Origin: Oceanicoccus sp.
GTDB taxonomy: Bacteria; Pseudomonadota; Gammaproteobacteria; Pseudomonadales; Dasaniaceae
DNA length: 34,014 bases
Direction: 5' to 3'
Assembly: GCF_029238675.1 (NCBI RefSeq)
Contig: NZ_JAQWFR010000015.1
Location: 1-34,014, forward strand
Part shown: positions 29,788 to 34,014 of the stretch, piece after piece
Numbering within the stretch: the first letter of the stretch is position 1
How the letters are laid out: the number at the start of each line of letters is the position of its first letter
Translations under genes and position numbers: made by a program
Notes under the pieces: model-generated
Databases searched by the model: none
Told to the model about the DNA's origin: nothing
Seen by the model: the letters and a program-made list of their open reading frames with translations, nothing else

Positions 29788-30918
29788 ATGGAAGTTCATA
29801 CAGAAGAAAAAGTAAAAGGCGCTGACTTCGACAAGATGTTAAGTGCTGATCTTGATCTAGATGTAGAGACTCTTGAAAAGGACGCCAATGCTGTGAAAGA
29901 GCAGGCGACCAAAAAGAAGAAACCTGCCCGCAAAAAAGCGGCTACTGTTAAAACAGCCAAGGCTGAAAAGCCTGCTAAAGCTGCCAAGGCAACAAAAGCG
30001 ACCAAGGCTACAAAAGCCAAGGTCACTAAAACCAAAGCTGCCGCTAAAGAACCCACCAGGAAAGCGAGCAGTGATCGTTTCCAGAAAACTCTGGATGCCA
30101 CCCAGCTTTATCTCAACGAAATTGGTTTCTCTCCACTGCTGACTCCTGAAGAAGAAGTCTATTACGCCCGTATGGCGATGCGTGGTGAAGAAGCGGGCCG
30201 CAAGCGTATGATCGAAAGCAACCTGCGCCTTGTGGTTAAAATAGCACGCCGCTATGTCAATCGCGGTCTGTCGTTATTAGATCTTATTGAAGAGGGCAAC
30301 CTCGGTCTTATTCGCGCCGTTGAAAAGTTTGACCCGGAACGCGGTTTCCGTTTTTCAACGTATGCAACCTGGTGGATTCGTCAAACCATCGAACGCGCCA
30401 TCATGAATCAAACGCGTACTATCCGTTTACCGATTCATGTAGTTAAAGAATTAAATGTTTATCTACGTGCCGCCCGCGAGTTAACCCAGAAGCTTGATCA
30501 CGAGCCTTCTGCGGAAGAAATTGCAGAGCTATTAGATAAACCAGTGGCTGATGTAAAACGCATGCTGGGCTTAAATGAGCGCGTAGCATCGGTTGATACC
30601 CCCTTAGGTCCTGACTCTGATAAATCCCTTCTCGATACTATCCCCGATATCCATGTGTCTGATCCCGCTGAAATGCTTCAGGATGACGATATGCGGGCGA
30701 GTATTGGTGAGTGGTTGGGTGAGCTTACTGAGAAGCAGCGCGAAGTAGTAGCGCGTCGTTTTGGCCTTAGAGGTTATGAGACTAGTACGCTGGAAGAAGT
30801 GGGTCGTGAAATTGGTTTGACCCGTGAGCGTGTTCGCCAGATTCAGGTTGAAGCCTTGAAGCGTCTTCGTGATATTTTGGAGAAGCAGGGTTTAAGTAGC
30901 GAGTCCGTTTTTACCTAA
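29788..30918 (+). CDS. rpoS: RNA polymerase sigma factor RpoS with a lysine-rich N-terminal segment
   Basis: Stationary-phase and general-stress sigma factor, 376 aa from the ATG at 29788 (E. coli has 330). Residues 1-40 are acidic, like region 1.1 of relatives. Residues 42-92 are an unusual Lys/Ala/Thr-rich segment with [13 protein letters not shown]. From about 100 the canonical core follows: [17 protein letters not shown] (region 1.2), [17 protein letters not shown] and [11 protein letters not shown] (region 2), region 3, then region 4 with RFGLRG and the helix-turn-helix [22 protein letters not shown] at 29749 would give a 13-residue longer protein. It faces fdxA and ends at a strong terminator. 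Confidence 0.97.
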   Translation: MEVHTEEKVKGADFDKMLSADLDLDVETLEKDANAVKEQATKKKKPARKKAATVKTAKAEKPAKAAKATKATKATKAKVTKTKAAAKEPTRKASSDRFQKTLDATQLYLNEIGFSPLLTPEEEVYYARMAMRGEEAGRKRMIESNLRLVVKIARRYVNRGLSLLDLIEEGNLGLIRAVEKFDPERGFRFSTYATWWIRQTIERAIMNQTRTIRLPIHVVKELNVYLRAARELTQKLDHEPSAEEIAELLDKPVADVKRMLGLNERVASVDTPLGPDSDKSLLDTIPDIHVSDPAEMLQDDDMRASIGEWLGELTEKQREVVARRFGLRGYETSTLEEVGREIGLTRERVRQIQVEALKRLRDILEKQGLSSESVFT

Positions 30919-30933
30919 GCAATATTGATGACT

Positions 30934-30965
30934 AAAAAAAGCTGCTCAATGAGCAGCTTTTTTTT
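30934..30965 (+). terminator. Intrinsic terminator of rpoS
   Basis: GCTGCTC (30941-30947), loop AAT, GAGCAGC (30951-30957), then eight T, with seven A on the other side extending the stem. It begins 16 nt after the rpoS stop and could work in both directions. Confidence 0.92.
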
Positions 30966-30979
30966 GCCACCATTCCCCC

Positions 30980-31139
30980 AAAACCTCGTCATTCCCGCAA
31001 AACCTCGTCATTCCCGCGAAGGCGGGAATCCAGCCTGCATGCTTATGCTGTTATTTCCGCTTTAGCGGAAATAACAGCACTAGATTCCCGCCTTCGCGGG
31101 AATGACAGCACTGGATTCCCGCCTTCGCGGGAATGACAA
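30980..31139. repeat. Palindromic repeat cluster between rpoS and fdxA (locus 5)
   Basis: A perfect 19-bp tandem duplication (30980-30998 and 30999-31017) leads into a complete element, 31006-31106, in the opposite orientation to loci 2 and 3. Its central hairpin (31046-31079) has perfect 16-bp arms around two bases. An extra right arm follows at 31108-31139. The cluster lies exactly between the rpoS and fdxA terminators. Confidence 0.9.
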
Positions 31140-31169
31140 TGAGGGTGTTGGAATGACGAAATTGGAAGC

Positions 31170-31200
31170 AAAAAAGGCGACTCACTGAGTCGCCTTTTTT
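31170..31200 (-). terminator. Intrinsic terminator of fdxA
   Basis: An 8-bp stem GGCGACTC/GAGTCGCC (31176-31194) with a 3-nt loop, bounded by A6 and T6. On the minus strand it follows the fdxA stop by about 20 nt. Its symmetry allows termination in both directions. Confidence 0.9.
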
Positions 31201-31214
31201 GATACTGGGGGAGC

Positions 31215-31538
31215 TTAGCGTTCCAGCAGTGCGAGTTTTTCAGGCTTATTCGCCCACTTTTCAGCATCCGCTGGCGCTTCCTTCATCTCAGTAATATTCG
31301 GCCAGACTTCAGCCAATTCAGCATTTAACTCCATAAACACCTGCTGATCTTCAGGCAGCTCATCCTCCGAGTAAATCGCATCAACAGGGCACTCGGGCTC
31401 ACACAAAGCGCAATCAATACACTCATCAGGGTGAATAACCAAAAAGTTGGGACCTTCATAAAAACAATCGACGGGGCATACTTCCACACAGTCAGTATGT
31501 TTACACTTAATGCACTGTTCCCCTACTACAAATGTCAT
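31215..31538 (-). CDS. fdxA: Seven-iron ferredoxin (3Fe-4S/4Fe-4S), Azotobacter FdI type
   Basis: Small soluble electron carrier, 107 aa. Cysteines C9, C17 and C21 in the first cluster motif ([14 protein letters not shown]) and the second motif [12 protein letters not shown] provide one 3Fe-4S and one 4Fe-4S cluster, as in Azotobacter/Pseudomonas FdxA. The C-terminal 45 residues are the family's acidic helical tail. It lies downstream of mutS and converges on rpoS, the usual pseudomonad arrangement. Confidence 0.96.
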   Translation of the reverse strand: MTFVVGEQCIKCKHTDCVEVCPVDCFYEGPNFLVIHPDECIDCALCEPECPVDAIYSEDELPEDQQVFMELNAELAEVWPNITEMKEAPADAEKWANKPEKLALLER

Positions 31539-31647
31539 GTCGCTCTTGCCTCTTGAATTGAACCTGTTTAACTGAACCTATTAAATAACGGCGCGTAGTC
31601 TATCACCAACCAAAAACGCTGTAGAGTGTTTTTTGGCTAAATGATTG

Positions 31648-34014
31648 TTAATTGGTCATATTTTTTAAGGTGTAAAGCAACTCCAGGGCTTCTTTGGGGC
31701 TTAAATCATCGGGATTAATATCACTCAGTTTACCAATAGCCGGGTGAGGGGCTGAAAACATATCCGGTTGTGCCGGTGAAAGCGGCGCTGGTACAGCCGA
31801 TGCGGCCATGCTGACCGGTTCTGCGCTCTCCAGGCTGGCTAACTTGGTTTTAGCCGCGGCCACCACCGAATCTGGAATACCGGCAAGCTTGGCCACCTGC
31901 AAACCATAACTCTTACTCGCTGGCCCTTCCTGAATACTATGCAGAAACACAATATGGTCATTATGCTCCGTGGCATCCAAATGAATATTATGGGCCTGTG
32001 GGTAATCTTCAGGCAAAGCGGTTAGCTCAAAATAATGGGTGGCAAACAAAGTATACGCCTTCACCTTGCTGGCTAAATACACCGCGCTGGCCCAGGCCAG
32101 AGACAGCCCGTCAAAGGTGCTGGTACCGCGACCAATTTCATCCATCAATACCAGGCTTTTATCGGTGGCGTTATGCAGGATATTCGCCGTCTCGGTCATT
32201 TCCACCATAAAGGTTGAGCGACCACCGGCCAAATCATCGGAGGAACCGATACGGGTAAAGATTTGATCCACCAAACTTAGCTCAGCGGATATCGCAGGCA
32301 CATAACTGCCGATATGAGCGAGTAAAACAATCACCGCCGTCTGTCGCATATAGGTCGACTTACCGCCCATATTCGGGCCGGTAACAATCAGCATGCGGCG
32401 TTGGTCATTAAAGTTAACATCGTTGGGGATAAACGGCTCAGTTAAAACCTGTTCAACCACTAAGTGCCGGCCCTGTTCAATATTGATAGCCGGTTCGTCA
32501 CAAAAACTGGGCTGGCTTAAATTTAACACATCCGCACGCTCGGCAAGATTGGCCAGCACATCCAGCTCTGAAAGCGCACTGGCGGTTGCCTGTAACTCGG
32601 CAAGCTGTTCGTTAAGAGTTTCTATTAATGCTTCATACAGCGCCTTCTCGCGGCTTAGGGCGCGGCTCTTGGCGCTGAGTGCCTTATCTTCAAAGGTTTT
32701 TAATTCAGGAGTAATAAAACGCTCGGCATTTTTTAAAGTCTGGCGGCGAATATATTCCACCGGAGCTTTGTCGGATTGTGCGCGGCTAATTTCAATATAG
32801 TAACCATGGACGCGGTTATAGCCGACTTTTAAGGTGCTAATACCGGTACGTTCCCGCTCCTGGTTTTCCAGGTCAACTAAAAACTGCCCGGCATTACTGC
32901 TGATATTTCTTAGTTCATCTAACTCGGCATCATAACCTTCTGCAATCACGCCGCCATCGCGAATCACCACTGGAGGATTTTCAATAATAGCCCGTTCTAA
33001 CAAGGCAGTTAATTCAGGGTATTCACCGGCTTTAACTGCCAATGAAGTAATCAGTTCTGCATTGAGTTGAGTGCATTGAGGTTGTAATTCAGGCAACACA
33101 TTTAATGACTGGGCGAGACGTGATAAATCTCTTGGGCGGGCAGAACGCAGGGCAACCCGCGCTAAAATTCGCTCCATATCGCCAACCGGTTTTAAACTCT
33201 CACGAAAACTTTCAAACTGAAAATCTTTTAACAAGGCTTTAATCGCAGCTTGTCTTTGTTCCAGGACTAACTGATTATTTAGCGGGCGATTTAACCAGCG
33301 TCGTAATAAACGGCTACCCATCGCAGTTTTGGTTTTATCCAGAACCCACTGCAAAGTAAATTGCTCGCCACCCGTAAGGTTGGTATCTATTTCCAAATTA
33401 CGACGTGTTGCCGCATCGAGAATAACGCTATCTTCACGGCGCTCATGAATCAGGCTGCGAATATGGGGCAGTGCAGTGCGCTGGGTTTCTTTGGCATAGC
33501 CTAAAAGACAGCCGGCGGCGGCAACCGCCAGGGTTAATTCGGCGCAACCAAAACCGGTTAAATCTTTGGTATTAAATTGCTGTGTCAGTAAACGCTCGGC
33601 GGTTTCTAATTCAAACTCCCAGGGCGGACGACGACGCACACCTTTGCGGGACAGAATCTCTTCATCATTAAGATCTTCATGGATTAAAACTTCAGCGGGA
33701 TCCAAGCGCTGTAACTCACTCATCACCGCTTCAATCGAATCCACTTCAAAAACCTGGAAGCGGCCGCTACCAATATCCATAGTCGATAAACCAAAACGAC
33801 CGTCAACAGGGTTGATAGCCAGCAGAATATTATCGCGGTGTTCTTCTAATAATGCTTCATCACTAATCGTACCGGGCGTAACCACCCGCATCACTTTGCG
33901 TTCAACCGGGCCTTTAGTAGTGGCCGGATCACCCACCTGCTCACAGATAGCCACAGACTCACCAAAGCGTACAAGCTTAGCCAAATAGCTATCCGCTGAA
34001 TGAAAAGGAATACC
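31648..34014 (-). CDS. mutS: DNA mismatch repair protein MutS, N-terminus outside the window
   Basis: Recognises mismatches and starts repair with MutL. The frame is open to the window edge, and coding is visible up to about 789 residues. The visible start ([14 protein letters not shown], then [23 protein letters not shown]) is well inside domain I, so roughly the first 60-70 residues, including the Phe-X-Glu mismatch wedge, are off the edge. Walker [11 protein letters not shown] is encoded near 32353-32379. Walker [13 protein letters not shown] and the C-terminal tail are intact. This is a window cut, not a pseudogene. fdxA follows 109 nt after the stop. Confidence 0.98.
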   Translation of the reverse strand, partial: GIPFHSADSYLAKLVRFGESVAICEQVGDPATTKGPVERKVMRVVTPGTISDEALLEEHRDNILLAINPVDGRFGLSTMDIGSGRFQVFEVDSIEAVMSELQRLDPAEVLIHEDLNDEEILSRKGVRRRPPWEFELETAERLLTQQFNTKDLTGFGCAELTLAVAAAGCLLGYAKETQRTALPHIRSLIHERREDSVILDAATRRNLEIDTNLTGGEQFTLQWVLDKTKTAMGSRLLRRWLNRPLNNQLVLEQRQAAIKALLKDFQFESFRESLKPVGDMERILARVALRSARPRDLSRLAQSLNVLPELQPQCTQLNAELITSLAVKAGEYPELTALLERAIIENPPVVIRDGGVIAEGYDAELDELRNISSNAGQFLVDLENQERERTGISTLKVGYNRVHGYYIEISRAQSDKAPVEYIRRQTLKNAERFITPELKTFEDKALSAKSRALSREKALYEALIETLNEQLAELQATASALSELDVLANLAERADVLNLSQPSFCDEPAINIEQGRHLVVEQVLTEPFIPNDVNFNDQRRMLIVTGPNMGGKSTYMRQTAVIVLLAHIGSYVPAISAELSLVDQIFTRIGSSDDLAGGRSTFMVEMTETANILHNATDKSLVLMDEIGRGTSTFDGLSLAWASAVYLASKVKAYTLFATHYFELTALPEDYPQAHNIHLDATEHNDHIVFLHSIQEGPASKSYGLQVAKLAGIPDSVVAAAKTKLASLESAEPVSMAASAVPAPLSPAQPDMFSAPHPAIGKLSDINPDDLSPKEALELLYTLKNMTN

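Noticed and set aside
31043-31267. Minus-strand frame overlapping the fdxA end
   Set aside because: It is mostly repeat translation and lies over the fdxA terminator.
33985-34014. mutS as a truncated gene
   Set aside because: The frame is open to the window edge and the sequence continues the MutS family pattern, so the truncation comes from the window.

Overview
The window is a stretch of gammaproteobacterial chromosome, probably from a marine or environmental relative of the Pseudomonadales/Cellvibrionales. This rests on the block pyrG-kdsA-eno-ftsB-ispD-ispF-truD-pcm-(DUF368)-nlpD-rpoS facing fdxA and mutS, which is a conserved gammaproteobacterial order, on a Pseudomonas-like long HolD beside rimI, and on KDO-type LPS synthesis (kdsA). 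The genus assignment is inference. Most of the window is ordinary chromosome. No tRNA, rRNA, CRISPR array, prophage or intact insertion sequence was seen.

Layout. 1-3000: a minus-strand operon for the proton-translocating transhydrogenase with a split alpha subunit (pntAa, pntAb, pntB), ended by a clear terminator. 3515-6709: plus-strand operon leuA, holD (replisome psi), rimI and a very acidic protein of unknown function. 6803-8332: membrane-anchored sugar dehydrogenase-like beta-propeller fused to cytochrome c, converging on tag (minus). 9018-10363: glutathione transferase, a DUF2288 protein and a small unknown protein. 10376-16002: minus-strand genes, comprising an exported protein of unknown function and the unit DUF3014 protein, HAD phosphatase, HrpB helicase and a small unknown protein. 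16348-19981: alanine dehydrogenase, then a universal stress protein, a coiled-coil protein and a phospholipase D/cardiolipin synthase-like enzyme, then a small lipoprotein. 20414-30918: the pyrG-to-rpoS block, which supplies CTP, KDO, enolase, the divisome protein FtsB, isoprenoid precursors, a probable undecaprenyl-phosphate carrier, the amidase activator NlpD and the stationary-phase sigma factor. 31215-34014: fdxA and a mutS cut by the window edge, on the minus strand.

Five intergenic sites carry one palindromic repeat family (62-106, 17493-17619, 20041-20166, 26860-26981, 30980-31139). Its complete form is about 103 bp: two inverted GTCATTCCCGC-type arms around a central hairpin, a layout like a REP doublet (REPIN). 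Stem substitutions between copies are compensatory. One copy forms the last 13 codons of truD exactly where surE would be expected, and surE is absent from this locus.

The other notable signals are at rpoS. The protein carries a lysine/alanine-rich, histone-H1-like segment near its N-terminus. Its mRNA leader holds two stem-loops, a strong ribosome-binding site in front of overlapping ATG and GTG starts in two frames, and a seven-A run directly before the stop of the short upstream frame. I found no single dramatic new system. The repeat family with the truD/surE junction, and the rpoS leader with its basic tail, deserve the closest look.
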